NCBI GenBank assembly: GCA_018268715.1 | Contig: JAFDVZ010000031.1 | Coordinates: forward strand, 1-46,838 | DNA: 46,838 nt | From: Acidobacteriota bacterium | GTDB lineage: Bacteria; Acidobacteriota; Terriglobia; Bryobacterales; Bryobacteraceae | Reading direction: 5' to 3' | Shown here: positions 29,282 through 41,537 of the stretch, one piece after another | Layout of the letters: every line of letters begins with the position of its first letter | Position numbering within the stretch: the stretch's first letter is position 1 | Program-made: the position numbers and the translations under genes | Notes under the pieces: generated by a model | Told to the model about the DNA's origin: nothing | The model's database searches: none | Seen by the model: only the letters and a program-made list of their open reading frames with translations

Positions 29282-31834
29282 TCACCGGGCTACCAACGTC
29301 ACCGTTCCCAGGATCCCCGAAGGCAGGGGCTGTAGATTCTTCATATCCTGGGGCGTGAACCGCTCCGTATAGCGCAGGTTCAGCAATTTGTAGTCGGGCT
29401 GCTGCTGCCCGGCCAAGCCATTGATCGCCGTATTGGCCACAGTAATCCGCAGCGTATTTGCGCCCGCCTTCACGTAAGGCGTAACATCCACCTCATAGGG
29501 CGGCTTCCACACTGAACCGGCGCGCTTCCCGTTCACCTCCACAACCGCGGCCTCCCTCACCGGCCCATCGAGCAGCGCCTTATAGCCCATCGCCCGGCCT
29601 TCATCGGCGAAAGGAACCCCATCCCCGAAGTTCAGCGCTACACGCCCGCCCAGCATCCCGGCCGGCACATCCACGGTCTTCTCATAGACGGCCTGGCCCG
29701 AGTAATAACGAGTGCTCTCATCCTCGGCCCACGACTTCAGCGAACTCATCGTAGCGGACTGCTTGTACCCCGGATAAGTCACCTTCCAGTCCGCCCCAAT
29801 TTCGACTCGCGACTGATCGGCCCGCACAACGGTCTGGCCCGCTCCGCCATCTCGCAGCACCAGCACCCGCGACTCATACGGCGCGAGATCCAGCGCCACC
29901 GCCCCACCCTCGACCGCCACGGGTTCCGGAGCGCCGCTCACCGCATCCCACCACTCGCCCCGCACCCGCCCCGTTCGCACCTTCGCCTGAACCTTCACCG
30001 AACGATTGCCGGTATTCGCGACAAAATACACATCCGCATCGGCTAACTTCCGGTGCACGAATCCGATCGCCGGAACGCCGGTGGCGAAGTCAGGAGCAAT
30101 CGCCTTCGCAAGGTCAGCCCCCAGCGCCGGCCCCGCCTGCACGACGACGCCGCCCTTGGCCTTGTACGCCTCAATCAGACGAGCCGTCTCCGGAGGCATC
30201 CGTTTCACAGCCGGCAGCACCAGCACCTTATGCGGAATCCCCACCTTCGCAATCGCCCGATCGTCGATGTAATCGAAGTTATACCCCGCATCGAGAATGG
30301 CCGGAATCAGATCCGGCCCCAGCAGCGCATCCATCGACCGATCCACCGAATCATTCCCCACCGTGAACCGCGAGTAAGCATCCTCCACCGGCAGATACAG
30401 TGCGACGTCATTGGCCGGCGCGCCCTGCCGCATGAGATAACTCACCCGTTGCAGATATTTCGTAACATCGGGCATGACGATCCACCAGGGATTATGGTGA
30501 TTGAACACCGCCGCCGCGTAGAATCGCCAACCCGGCTCGCCCGCGGCCTCGGGAGAATACGCCCACCCGTGCCCGACCAACTGATTCACGCCCTGCAAGA
30601 AATGCAAATCCGCCTCCGCCTTCATATCAAGCGGAGTCGCCCGAAACGCCGGCGAATGCAGCCAGGTCCACGTCTCGGTCGACGTCACCGGTTTTCCATA
30701 CAAGTGGCTGGCCGAAGTCGCCCAGCGCGTGGCCGTAAACTTGCGCCAATAGGGCTGCTCGCCCTCCGGCAAATCCACCAGGGCGTTGCTCGACAGCGTC
30801 ACCGGCGGCACGCCATAAGTCTGAGACCGGAACTTGGTCCCATTCTTATGCGCCCACTCGCGGACCGGCGTCAGATACCGCTCCTCGCATAACTCGGTCA
30901 GCGTACGACCCCAGTCACGCCGGACATCGCCCGTCTTCGGGCCGATATCTCCCACCAGCGCCGGCAGGTACGGAGTCAGATCGTACCCGCGGCGAGCCTT
31001 GAACTGCTCCAACAAGTCATCGGTCCAGTCGGAGGCAAACACCTCGAGGCTATCGCTGAAGACAGCGTACGGCGGATTCTCTTTCAACGCGGCCATCAGC
31101 CGGTCCCCAACCGTCCGCAGGTGATTCTCAATCGCGGTCCGGCTGTAGTGGTCCAGCACAAATCCCTCGGCGCCCACCGCGGCCCGTTTCACCTGTTGCC
31201 CCGTGCGACTGGCGATGAAGTACATCACCAGGTGCGGCCCTTCCAGCCCCTCGGGCAGCGTCATGCGCCCGTGCTCCACCGCCCCCAACTGCCGCATCCC
31301 CTCGCCTGAGAACCTCGTCACATCGCCGCGAACCAGGAACGCCGTCAGCAATTTCTCCCCCGCCCCAATCGACGGCAGCGCCACGGACTGCGCACCCACC
31401 GGAACCGGCACGCGATCCACCCGCAGCCGCCCAGCGGCCTCCGTCACCGGCGTATGCGGACCGCCGAAAGGCCATCCGCTGCCCAGCGTCACATCCATCC
31501 GCAGCCCCAGTTCCCGGGCCTTGGCCGCCGCGAACTTCAGCGCGTCCAGATAATCGTCGGACAGGTAGGGCAGATTCCGGAAGCCCTTCGACGGGTCGTC
31601 GAGCGCCAGCGGATACACCGGCTGCACCTCGAACCCGCCAATGCCGCCAGCCTTCATCATGCGCATCTCGCGCTCGAGTTCCGGTTTGGTGACAGCGGAT
31701 CCGAACCACCACCACCGCATCATGATCCGCGCATTATCTGGCGGATTCCGGAATCCGCGCAAAACATCTTCGACTTTCGCCGTTTGGGCGGACAGAGCGG
31801 CCGCGCAAGCCAGTACCAGCGCCACAATTCGCAT
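29282..31834 (-). CDS. glycoside hydrolase family 106 (alpha-L-rhamnosidase-like), secreted
   Basis: The 850-residue protein starts with a signal peptide (MRIVALVLACAAALSAQ). The GH106 signature follows: MMRWWWFGSAVTKPELEREM, KAGGIGGFEVQPVYPL, then MDVTLGSGWPFGGP. Middle regions include FSDSLEVFASDW and TSTETWTWLHSPAF, and the C-terminal galactose-binding-like domain ends with VAPLA-type repeats such as ANTLRITVANTAINGL. It likely cleaves terminal rhamnose from rhamnogalacturonan-type pectin. TAAAAT lies 9 nt before the ATG. The tRNA-Leu gene is just upstream on the same strand. Confidence 0.92.
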   Translation of the reverse strand: MRIVALVLACAAALSAQTAKVEDVLRGFRNPPDNARIMMRWWWFGSAVTKPELEREMRMMKAGGIGGFEVQPVYPLALDDPSKGFRNLPYLSDDYLDALKFAAAKARELGLRMDVTLGSGWPFGGPHTPVTEAAGRLRVDRVPVPVGAQSVALPSIGAGEKLLTAFLVRGDVTRFSGEGMRQLGAVEHGRMTLPEGLEGPHLVMYFIASRTGQQVKRAAVGAEGFVLDHYSRTAIENHLRTVGDRLMAALKENPPYAVFSDSLEVFASDWTDDLLEQFKARRGYDLTPYLPALVGDIGPKTGDVRRDWGRTLTELCEERYLTPVREWAHKNGTKFRSQTYGVPPVTLSSNALVDLPEGEQPYWRKFTATRWATSASHLYGKPVTSTETWTWLHSPAFRATPLDMKAEADLHFLQGVNQLVGHGWAYSPEAAGEPGWRFYAAAVFNHHNPWWIVMPDVTKYLQRVSYLMRQGAPANDVALYLPVEDAYSRFTVGNDSVDRSMDALLGPDLIPAILDAGYNFDYIDDRAIAKVGIPHKVLVLPAVKRMPPETARLIEAYKAKGGVVVQAGPALGADLAKAIAPDFATGVPAIGFVHRKLADADVYFVANTGNRSVKVQAKVRTGRVRGEWWDAVSGAPEPVAVEGGAVALDLAPYESRVLVLRDGGAGQTVVRADQSRVEIGADWKVTYPGYKQSATMSSLKSWAEDESTRYYSGQAVYEKTVDVPAGMLGGRVALNFGDGVPFADEGRAMGYKALLDGPVREAAVVEVNGKRAGSVWKPPYEVDVTPYVKAGANTLRITVANTAINGLAGQQQPDYKLLNLRYTERFTPQDMKNLQPLPSGILGTVTLVAR

Positions 31835-31873
31835 GACGCCGTTATTTTATCGAAGCGGGAACAATAGGAGGGT

Positions 31874-31961
31874 TGGTACCGGAGGAGGGACTTGAACCCT
31901 CACGAAGAGTGAACTTCGACGGATTTTGAGTCCGTTGCGTCTGCCATTCCGCCACTCCGGC
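31874..31961 (-). tRNA. tRNA-Leu (anticodon CAA)
   Basis: The 88-nt class II tRNA reads on the minus strand from 31961. Acceptor arm GCCGGAG pairs with CTCCGGT (closing G-U), with A73 and an encoded CCA (31876-31874). The D-arm region reads TGGCGGAATGGCAGAC, and the anticodon stem ACGGA/TCCGT closes the loop CTCAAAA with CAA at 34-36. A long variable arm follows (CGAAGTTCACTCTTCG) and the T arm contains GGTTCAAGTCC. It decodes UUG. Confidence 0.96.
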
Positions 31962-31994
31962 GCGACTACGATTCGATGGTAGCAAATTGTCCGC

Positions 31995-32000
31995 TATCCT
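31995..32000 (+). promoter_or_regulatory. putative -10 element, leaderless M23 peptidase gene
   Basis: TATCCT ends 6 nt before ATG 32007, with no Shine-Dalgarno sequence. The element lies 34 nt from the divergent tRNA gene. Confidence 0.4.
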
Positions 32001-32006
32001 GTATGG

Positions 32007-32852
32007 ATGACGCGGCTCGCGGCGATCCTTCCGTTGCTGGCGGCCATCCGCGGGCAGGACGTTCACGTAGCGCCCACCGTCGTTCCGCAAGGCGGCGTCA
32101 TGCGCATCGAAGGCAAGGCCGCCTCTGCGCGCATGGACGGACGCTCCATCCGCATCTTTCCGCAAGCCGCCGGGGAGCCGCTGGGCCTGATGCCAGTCGG
32201 CGCCATCGCGAATCCCGGCCCCTATCAACTCGAGGTCCTCGACAACGCGGGCAAAACCCTTCGGACCATCCCGATCACCGTCCGCGACGCCCGTTTTCCG
32301 AAGCAGAACATCGCCCTCAGCCCCCAGATCGAACAACTCCGCCCCGCCCCGGGCGATGATGAAGCAGCCGCCGCCTTTCGCCGCATCGTCACCGACCCCC
32401 GCCATTGGCAGGAACCCTTTGAGCGCCCCGTACCCGGCTGTATGAGTTCGCCCTACGGCGTCGCGCGACTGCACAACGGCAAGCTCACGGGCGCCTATCA
32501 CGGAGGCCTGGACCAGCACGCCCCCGCCGGACAGCCCATCCGCGCCATCGCGGCCGGCACGGTCCGACTGGTGCGCCCCTTTCAACTGATGGGCAACACC
32601 GTTGGCGTCGATCACGGCCAGGGCGTTGAATCGATGTACCTGCACCTGTCGAAGTTCGCCGTCGCCGACGGGGCCAGCGTGAACAAAGGCGACGTCGTCG
32701 GATACGTGGGCGCCACGGGTCGCGCCACCGGTCCGCACCTGCATTGGAGCATCTACGTCAACGGAATCGCGGTGAATCCTTCCGGGTGGGTGACGGTCAA
32801 ACCCTGCGCGGCCGCGCCGCCGCGAGCAAAGAAACGCTCCGCAAAGAAGTAG
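32007..32852 (+). CDS. M23 family (LytM-type) metallopeptidase, secreted
   Basis: The 281-residue protein has a weak signal peptide (LAAILPLLAAIRG) and an N-terminal beta-sandwich region (APTVVPQGGVMRIEGKA). The M23 domain spans about residues 145-265: zinc ligands in YHGGLDQHAPAG (HxxxD) and PHLHWSIY (HxH), with VDHGQGVESMYLHLS between. Such enzymes cut peptidoglycan cross-links or serve as activators of amidases. The C-terminus is basic (RAKKRSAKK). It is followed 12 nt later by the aldo/keto reductase gene. Confidence 0.92.
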   Translation: MTRLAAILPLLAAIRGQDVHVAPTVVPQGGVMRIEGKAASARMDGRSIRIFPQAAGEPLGLMPVGAIANPGPYQLEVLDNAGKTLRTIPITVRDARFPKQNIALSPQIEQLRPAPGDDEAAAAFRRIVTDPRHWQEPFERPVPGCMSSPYGVARLHNGKLTGAYHGGLDQHAPAGQPIRAIAAGTVRLVRPFQLMGNTVGVDHGQGVESMYLHLSKFAVADGASVNKGDVVGYVGATGRATGPHLHWSIYVNGIAVNPSGWVTVKPCAAAPPRAKKRSAKK

Positions 32853-32864
32853 CAGAGGGCTCTC

Positions 32865-33851
32865 ATGGAACAACGCAAACTGGGATCGCAAGGACTGTCT
32901 GTCTCCGCCCAAGGCCTTGGCTGCATGGGCATGTCGGAGTTCTACGGCGGGCGCGATGACGACGAATCGATCGCCACCCTCCATCGGGCCATCGAACTCG
33001 GCGTCACATTCCTCGACACAGCCGACATGTACGGCCCGTTCAAGAACGAGCAACTGGTGGGACGCGCCATCCGCGGCCGTCGCGACCAAGTCGTCATCGC
33101 CACTAAGTTCGGCATCATGCGCGGCGATGATTCGAGTTTCCGCGGCATCAACGGCCGCCCCGAATACGTGCGCGCCTGTTGCGAGGCGAGTCTCCGCCGC
33201 CTGGGCGTCGACGCCATCGATCTCTACTACCAGCATCGCGTCGACCCTGACGTCCCCATCGAAGACACTGTCGGCGCCATGGCCGAACTGGTGAAAGCGG
33301 GCAAGGTCCGCTATCTCGGACTCTCCGAAGCCTCGGCCGCCACCATTCGCCGAGCCCACGCCGTCCACCCCATCTCGGCCCTTCAGACCGAATACTCGCT
33401 GTGGACCCGCGACCCCGAAGACGAAATCCTCCCCGCCGTCCGCGCGCTCGGCATCGGATTCGTCGCCTACAGCCCGCTCGGCCGCGGCTTCCTCACCGGT
33501 CAGATCAAGCGCTTCGACGACCTCGCCCCCGACGACTACCGCCGCAACTCGCCGCGCTTCCAGGGCGAGAACTTCACCCTGAACCTGCGACTGGTGGACC
33601 GCATCCGCCACCTCGCGGCGGAAAAGGCGCTGCCCGCCGCGCAACTCGCCATCGCCTGGGTGATGGCGCAAGGCGAGGACATCGTGGCCATCCCGGGCGC
33701 CAAACGCCGCCAGCATCTGGAGGAGAACGCGGCGGCCGCCCGCATCCGGCTCTCGCAGGCCGATCTCGCCAGCCTGGCCGCCATCGCGCCGAAGGACTCC
33801 GCCATCGGGACCCGTTACCCGCAGGCCAACATGCGCTATCTCAACGGATGA
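32865..33851 (+). CDS. aldo/keto reductase
   Basis: The 328-residue NADPH-dependent oxidoreductase has a TIM-barrel fold. The catalytic set is visible: Asp in [14 protein letters not shown] (with the Tyr), Lys in VIATKFG, and His in [38 protein letters not shown] and [13 protein letters not shown] match the YakC/AKR13-like subfamily. The substrate is unknown. GAGGG lies about 8 nt ahead of the ATG. It probably shares a transcript with the M23 gene. Confidence 0.93.
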   Translation: MEQRKLGSQGLSVSAQGLGCMGMSEFYGGRDDDESIATLHRAIELGVTFLDTADMYGPFKNEQLVGRAIRGRRDQVVIATKFGIMRGDDSSFRGINGRPEYVRACCEASLRRLGVDAIDLYYQHRVDPDVPIEDTVGAMAELVKAGKVRYLGLSEASAATIRRAHAVHPISALQTEYSLWTRDPEDEILPAVRALGIGFVAYSPLGRGFLTGQIKRFDDLAPDDYRRNSPRFQGENFTLNLRLVDRIRHLAAEKALPAAQLAIAWVMAQGEDIVAIPGAKRRQHLEENAAAARIRLSQADLASLAAIAPKDSAIGTRYPQANMRYLNG

Positions 33852-33885
33852 CTCGCGCGCCGGCGATCATGTCATCATGTGACGC

Positions 33886-36306
33886 ATGAGGCAACTCGCC
33901 GCCGCTTCCCGGAGTCTGCTGAAATCGCCCGTCTTCACGATGGTCGCCGTGCTGTCGCTCGCCGTCGCCATGGGCGCGAACTCGGCCATCTTCGCCTTGA
34001 TCGACGCCGTGCTATTGAAACCGCTCCCGGGCATTCATCAGCCGGACCGCCTCATTTCCATCTACCACGTGAACGCCCGCGACCCAAAGGCGTTCAGCCC
34101 GCTCTCCTGGCCCGATTTCGAATACTACCAGGAGCGCGCGCACTCGGTGACGGGCTTCGTCGCCTACCTGCGCCTGGCCTTCGCCGCGCGCCTCGCCGAC
34201 CGCGTCGAAAACATCCCCGGCGAACTGGTGAACGAAGACTATTTCCGCACCCTCGGCGTCCCACCGCGTCTGGGCCGCGACTTCGCCCCCAACGAGCCCG
34301 ACCGTGTCGCCGTCATCAGCGAACACCTCTGGCGCGCCCGTTTCTCCGCCGACCCCGCCATCATCGGCCGCGCCATCCCCATCTCCGGCCAGCCGTTCAC
34401 CATCATCGGCGTCGCCCCCGCCGAATTCCGGGGCGTCGTGCTCGACTGGGGCGACCGGCCCGACGTCTGGATCCCCATGCGCCACTACGCCGAAGCCGTC
34501 CCGGTCCTAAGCCGTTTCGACGTCATGAACGCCTGGGGCATGCAATCGTGCCTGGTCACCGCCCGTCTACGCGAAGGCGTCGCCCCCCAGCAGGCCTTCG
34601 ATGAAATCGCCGCCCTCGCACGTTCGGTCGACTCCGCCCATCCGGAACGCGCCGCCAAACTGCGCGGCGAATGGACCGCCAAGGCGTTCCCGCTCGGTGA
34701 AGCCCGCTTCTGGCCCGGCGCCCGCGGACAGATCCTGACGGTTCTCAGCATCCTGCTCGCCGTCAGCGCCGGCGTACTACTGATCGCCTGCGCGAACCTC
34801 ACGTCCCTCATGTTGACCCGCGCCGCCCAGCGCAGCCGCGAAGTCGCCCTTCGATTCGCGCTCGGGGCGCGCGCCCGCGACGTGGCCCGGCTTCTGATCG
34901 CCGAAGGCGCGGTCATCGCCGCCGCCGGATGCGCCGCCGGTCTCGCCCTCGGCTACGCCCTGGTCCGAGGCTTCGCCACATTCCCGAAGCTCTTCTCCAT
35001 CCCGCTCGCGCTCGACCTTCGCCTCGACCTCCGCGTCGCCGCCTTCACCGCCGCCGTCGCCGCTCTAGCCGGCCTCCTCACGGGACTCACCCCGCTCCGC
35101 AAGGCCATGGCGACTGACCTCGTTTCCAGCCTCCGCGCCGCGGGAGCCTCCGCCTCCGCCCATCGCCGCTGGAGCCTGCGTACCATCCTCACCGGCCTGC
35201 AAATCGCGGTGTCCCTGGTGCTCCTGGTCGAGGCCGGCCTGTTCCTCCGAACATTCCGAAACGCCGCCAACGCCGACCCGTTCCTGCGCGCCGGCAATCT
35301 CCTGATCAGCCGCGTGGAGACGCCCTCGCCGATGTCCCCGAAGACCGCTCGTGAACTGTCGTTGCACCTTCGCGAGATCCCCGGCGTGGAGCAGGCCGTC
35401 ATGGCCGCGGTGCTGCCCATGGGCGGTATGCGTTCGGCGGGCGACATCGCCATCCTCGACGACGAAGCCGAACGCAAGACCAATGTCGACATCAACGCCG
35501 TGACGCCCGGCTTCCTCGCCCTCACCGGCGCATCGCTCCTTCAAGGTCGCGACTTCACCGACGCCGACGTGGAAGGACGCCCGCTCGTAGCCCTCGCGAA
35601 CGAAGCCGCCGCGCGGCGTTATTGGAACGGCCAGGCGCTCGACCGCCGCATCCGTATCGGCGCCGACGTCGTCACCGTAGTGGGCGTCACGCGCGACCAA
35701 CTCCGCCGCTCCTATCGCGGCCTCGTGCCGCCGCGCATCTACTTCCCCATCGCGCAACGCCAGTGGGGCGCGCCCAGTATCGTTCTCCGCACGCACGGCG
35801 CCCCGATGGCGGCGCTTCCGGAACTGCGCTCGGTCATCGCTCGCACGGCGCCGGACGCGGTGCTCGGAACAGCGCAGACGCTCAGCGCCTACACGAACTC
35901 CGCCCTGGCGCAGGAAAGATTGGCGGCATGGTGTCTCGGGTCGCTGGCCGCCATCGCGCTGCTGTTATCGGCGGTCGGACTCTACGGGACGACGGCCTAC
36001 TCGGTCGCCCAGCGCACCGCCGAAATCGGCATCCGCATGGCGTTGGGAGGCGCGCGCACCCGCGTGACAGCCGCCATCATGCGCCCCGCCGCGTTGACAG
36101 CGCTCATAGGAGCCGCGGCCGGCGTCCTGTTATCGGCCGCCAGCGAACGAGTCACCCAATCATTGTTATATGGAGTTACCGGAAGCGACCCACTGACATG
36201 GGCGTCAGCGACAGCGATTCTGATTGCCGCCGTCGTGCTGGCCGCCGCCATTCCGGCCCTGCGAGCCTCGCGCATCGACCCGGCGTCGGCATTAAGAGGA
36301 GAGTAA
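33886..36306 (+). CDS. ADOP-type ABC transporter permease (MacB/FtsX-like)
   Basis: The 806-residue membrane protein has the layout of the acidobacterial duplicated orphan permeases: an N-terminal span (SPVFTMVAVLSLAVAMGANS), a MacB-type periplasmic core (about 50-270), an FtsX domain with three spans (VLSILLAVSAGVLLIACANL, then RSREVALRFALGARARDVAR), and then a second core and FtsX domain (AAIALLLSAVGLYGTTAYSV, TAEIGIRMALGGARTRV). It ends with the family's RIDPASALRGE. No ATPase gene is adjacent, hence the name orphan. Its cargo is unknown. It follows the reductase gene by 34 nt and faces the DUF6599-like gene. Confidence 0.92.
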   Translation: MRQLAAASRSLLKSPVFTMVAVLSLAVAMGANSAIFALIDAVLLKPLPGIHQPDRLISIYHVNARDPKAFSPLSWPDFEYYQERAHSVTGFVAYLRLAFAARLADRVENIPGELVNEDYFRTLGVPPRLGRDFAPNEPDRVAVISEHLWRARFSADPAIIGRAIPISGQPFTIIGVAPAEFRGVVLDWGDRPDVWIPMRHYAEAVPVLSRFDVMNAWGMQSCLVTARLREGVAPQQAFDEIAALARSVDSAHPERAAKLRGEWTAKAFPLGEARFWPGARGQILTVLSILLAVSAGVLLIACANLTSLMLTRAAQRSREVALRFALGARARDVARLLIAEGAVIAAAGCAAGLALGYALVRGFATFPKLFSIPLALDLRLDLRVAAFTAAVAALAGLLTGLTPLRKAMATDLVSSLRAAGASASAHRRWSLRTILTGLQIAVSLVLLVEAGLFLRTFRNAANADPFLRAGNLLISRVETPSPMSPKTARELSLHLREIPGVEQAVMAAVLPMGGMRSAGDIAILDDEAERKTNVDINAVTPGFLALTGASLLQGRDFTDADVEGRPLVALANEAAARRYWNGQALDRRIRIGADVVTVVGVTRDQLRRSYRGLVPPRIYFPIAQRQWGAPSIVLRTHGAPMAALPELRSVIARTAPDAVLGTAQTLSAYTNSALAQERLAAWCLGSLAAIALLLSAVGLYGTTAYSVAQRTAEIGIRMALGGARTRVTAAIMRPAALTALIGAAAGVLLSAASERVTQSLLYGVTGSDPLTWASATAILIAAVVLAAAIPALRASRIDPASALRGE

Positions 36307-36320
36307 TCCCGAACAAGCGG

Positions 36321-37306
36321 CTAGGCCGGCGGCTTCTGCCCATCCAGGTGAAGCGTAATCATCGGATCGGCTTCCGCCTCCTCGCCGCGGATCTTCCTCA
36401 TCAGGATCTTCGCGCCCGCCACGAAAGCGCCCGAAAGCACGCAGAAAACAACGATCACGCCGCTGAACAGGATGTAGTTGACGATCGTCTTCGCAAAGCT
36501 CTGGACATCCTTGTTCGGGCCCTTCTCATTCACCGTCACCTGGGCCTGGTAGTTCACCTTCGCGAGCACCCGCTCGGCCGCATCGGCGTCGGAAGCTCCC
36601 GTCACCACCACCACCATGGGACCCGTCCGCTTGGCCACCGCGCCCGGAACCTTACGAAACTCCTCGGCCCGTTCCCGCGACATACTCGGAGTCGGGTAAT
36701 TGAACACCGCCAGGGTCATCACACCGTTCTTGGTCCGATACTGCCCTAACTGCGCCTCCGCACTCAGGGAGAAGGCCGCCACCGAAGGCGGAATCGACGG
36801 AGAGAACTTAGCAAGCGACACCGGCCCCAGAACATAGCGCTCGGAGTTTGGAATCAACCCCTCGGCCGGCAGATACGCGCTGATCACCGGCAGCGGAGCC
36901 TTCTCCACCTTCTTAAGCGCTAGATAAACCTCGGCCAACTGATCCTCGGCCGGAACCTTACCCGACACCTGGACCACATAATTGGCGTACAGGTTCATCA
37001 GGCCGCCCGCCGCCACCGCCGACATCTGGTTGATGTTGGTTTTCTCGGGCTTCGCGTCCGCCGGCCGCGCGAACTGAAACGCCGCCATGGCCCCCGTGGC
37101 GTCGCGAAACTGCCAAACCTTCAGCGTCGTCGGCCCGAAGGCCGCCTGTTCGCCGCCCTCGAAGCCGTACTCCTCAAACAGCGCCGCGTCCGCCGCGGGA
37201 AACGGCTTCACGTCCGACTTGAGCGCCCCCGCCAGTCGGTCCGGCAGAATTCCGGCCGCGGCCGTCATCCCGGCGCAGGCAATCAGCAACAGCAGGGTTC
37301 CCGGTT

Positions 37307-37310
<4 letters not shown>
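36321..37310 (-). CDS. DUF6599-like exported protein with C-terminal membrane span
   Basis: The 329-residue protein has a signal peptide ([20 protein letters not shown]), a mixed periplasmic domain ([11 protein letters not shown]-like [15 protein letters not shown], then [13 protein letters not shown] and [16 protein letters not shown]) and one C-terminal transmembrane helix ([20 protein letters not shown]) followed by a basic cytoplasmic tail. The assignment to DUF6599, a mainly acidobacterial family, is from recall of its pattern. ATG 37310 overlaps the secA stop (ATGA), arguing for coupled translation; ATG 37322 is an alternative. Its function is unknown. Confidence 0.75.
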
Positions 37311-40144
<2,834 letters not shown>

Positions 40145-40299
40145 GGGTGTCTATCTTCTATTCTAGCCTGCGGTGGGGGACTCCCCGTCCGAAATCCGGC
40201 CGGATGTTTGGATGCCGTTCGTCGCGACTTCGTTGCAACGGCGAAATTCCCCTCGCTCCCCCTCAGAATCATCGGCCCATCTGTCGAAAAGATCCATAG

Positions 40300-40488
40300 A
40301 TGCAAACGGCGCACCTTTCAGAAGAGATCATCGAACAATTCGCGATGGGCAAGCTCCAGGAACCCGAGTTGGCCCCCGCCGAAGAGCACCTGCTGGTCTG
40401 CCAACGCTGCCGCGACGAGGTCGAACTGATCGTCCTCATCGTCGCCGGCCTCCGGGACGAAGTGGTTCGCCACGGCCCGCTGGTCTGA
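40300..40488 (+). CDS. small zinc-finger (zf-HC2/anti-sigma-like) protein
   Basis: The 62-residue protein has the pattern of a zf-HC2/ZAS finger: EEHLLVCQRCRDEVE (H-x3-C-x2-C) after a helical N-terminus (LSEEIIEQFAMGKL). In larger proteins this module precedes a membrane span and binds sigma factors. Here it stands alone, without a span or a neighbouring sigma gene. It is divergent from secA (155 nt) and 46 nt ahead of the dehydrogenase gene. No clear ribosome site is visible. Confidence 0.75.
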   Translation: MQTAHLSEEIIEQFAMGKLQEPELAPAEEHLLVCQRCRDEVELIVLIVAGLRDEVVRHGPLV

Positions 40489-40534
40489 CGAAGCCGCCCG
40501 AAGCAGGCATGTGACACAATGCGGGTAGCCCGAC

Positions 40535-41530
40535 ATGCCCGCACAACCCGTCCCCGCGCCCGTCAAAGTAGCCGTCACCGAACTCGAATATCACAAGGCC
40601 GAAGCGGTCTTCCGCGACGCCGCCGGACTCGACTGCATCCCGGTCCCCATTCCCGAAGCCGGCCTGGCCGCCGCCATCCGTGAAACCGGCGCCCGCCACG
40701 CCATCATCAGCGCCCAGCCCTACCGCGACGAACTCTACCGCGCCCTGAAGCCCGGCGCCGTACTCGCCCGTTTCGGCGTAGGCCACGACGGCGTGGACAA
40801 GCAGAAAGCCACCGCCGCGGGCATTCTCTGCACCAACACCCCCGGCGTGCTCGACCAGTCGGTGGCCGAACACACCATGCTCCTGATCGGAGAAGCCGCC
40901 CGCCACCTGACCCCGATGGCCGCCTCCATGCGAGCCCTCCAGTGGGCCCCCATCGCCGGCGTCGAACTCCACGGCCGCACCCTCGCCGTCATCGGCGCCG
41001 GACCCATCGGCCGCGCCGTCGCCCGCATCGCCTCCTTCGGCTACGGCATGCGCGTGGTGGGCGTCGACGTCGCCCCCCGACCCGCCTCCGACGGCTTCGA
41101 ATCCATCGGCTCGAGCTTTGAGGAAGCGGTCCGCGACGCCGATTTCGTCACCCTCCACATCCCCGCCACGCCCGAAAACGCCCGTTTCCTCGACGCCGCC
41201 CGCATCGCCCGGATGCGCCGCGACGCCTGGCTCATCAACACCGCCCGCGGCGCCGTCGTCCATGAGAACGACCTCTACGACGCCCTCGCCTCCGGCCGCC
41301 TGGCCGGCGCCGCCCTCGACGTCTTCGAGCGCGAGCCCTACGTCCCTTCCGACCCCGCCCGCGACCTCCGCTCGCTCCCCAACGCCATCCTCACCCCGCA
41401 CACCGGTTCGAACACCGCCGAAGCCAACCGCCGCATGGCCGAACGCGCCCTGCGCAACGTCGCGCTCGCCGAAGCGGGCGACCTCGCGGCGCTCGACCTG
41501 CTGAACCCCGCCGTCCTCGCCCAGCGATAG
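40535..41530 (+). CDS. D-isomer-specific 2-hydroxyacid dehydrogenase
   Basis: The 331-residue NAD(P)-dependent enzyme interconverts a 2-hydroxy and a 2-oxo acid. The nucleotide-binding motif is [16 protein letters not shown] followed by the Asp of VVGVD. The catalytic Arg lies in [17 protein letters not shown], the Glu in LDVFEREPY and the His in [27 protein letters not shown] is typical of the phosphoglycerate dehydrogenase-like branch. It precedes the DUF1186 gene by 7 nt and probably shares its transcript. The substrate is unknown. Confidence 0.92.
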   Translation: MPAQPVPAPVKVAVTELEYHKAEAVFRDAAGLDCIPVPIPEAGLAAAIRETGARHAIISAQPYRDELYRALKPGAVLARFGVGHDGVDKQKATAAGILCTNTPGVLDQSVAEHTMLLIGEAARHLTPMAASMRALQWAPIAGVELHGRTLAVIGAGPIGRAVARIASFGYGMRVVGVDVAPRPASDGFESIGSSFEEAVRDADFVTLHIPATPENARFLDAARIARMRRDAWLINTARGAVVHENDLYDALASGRLAGAALDVFEREPYVPSDPARDLRSLPNAILTPHTGSNTAEANRRMAERALRNVALAEAGDLAALDLLNPAVLAQR

Positions 41531-41537
41531 CCCGGCC

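Noticed and set aside
31874-31961. tRNA-Leu as an integration site of a mobile island
   Set aside because: No integrase, no direct repeat of the tRNA 3' end and no change in gene type is visible on either side.
31842-33716. Long minus-strand open frame (624 codons) opposite the M23 and aldo/keto reductase genes
   Set aside because: It also spans the tRNA gene, has low-complexity Gly/Val/Asp-rich composition and no domain; it is the antisense shadow of real genes in GC-rich DNA.
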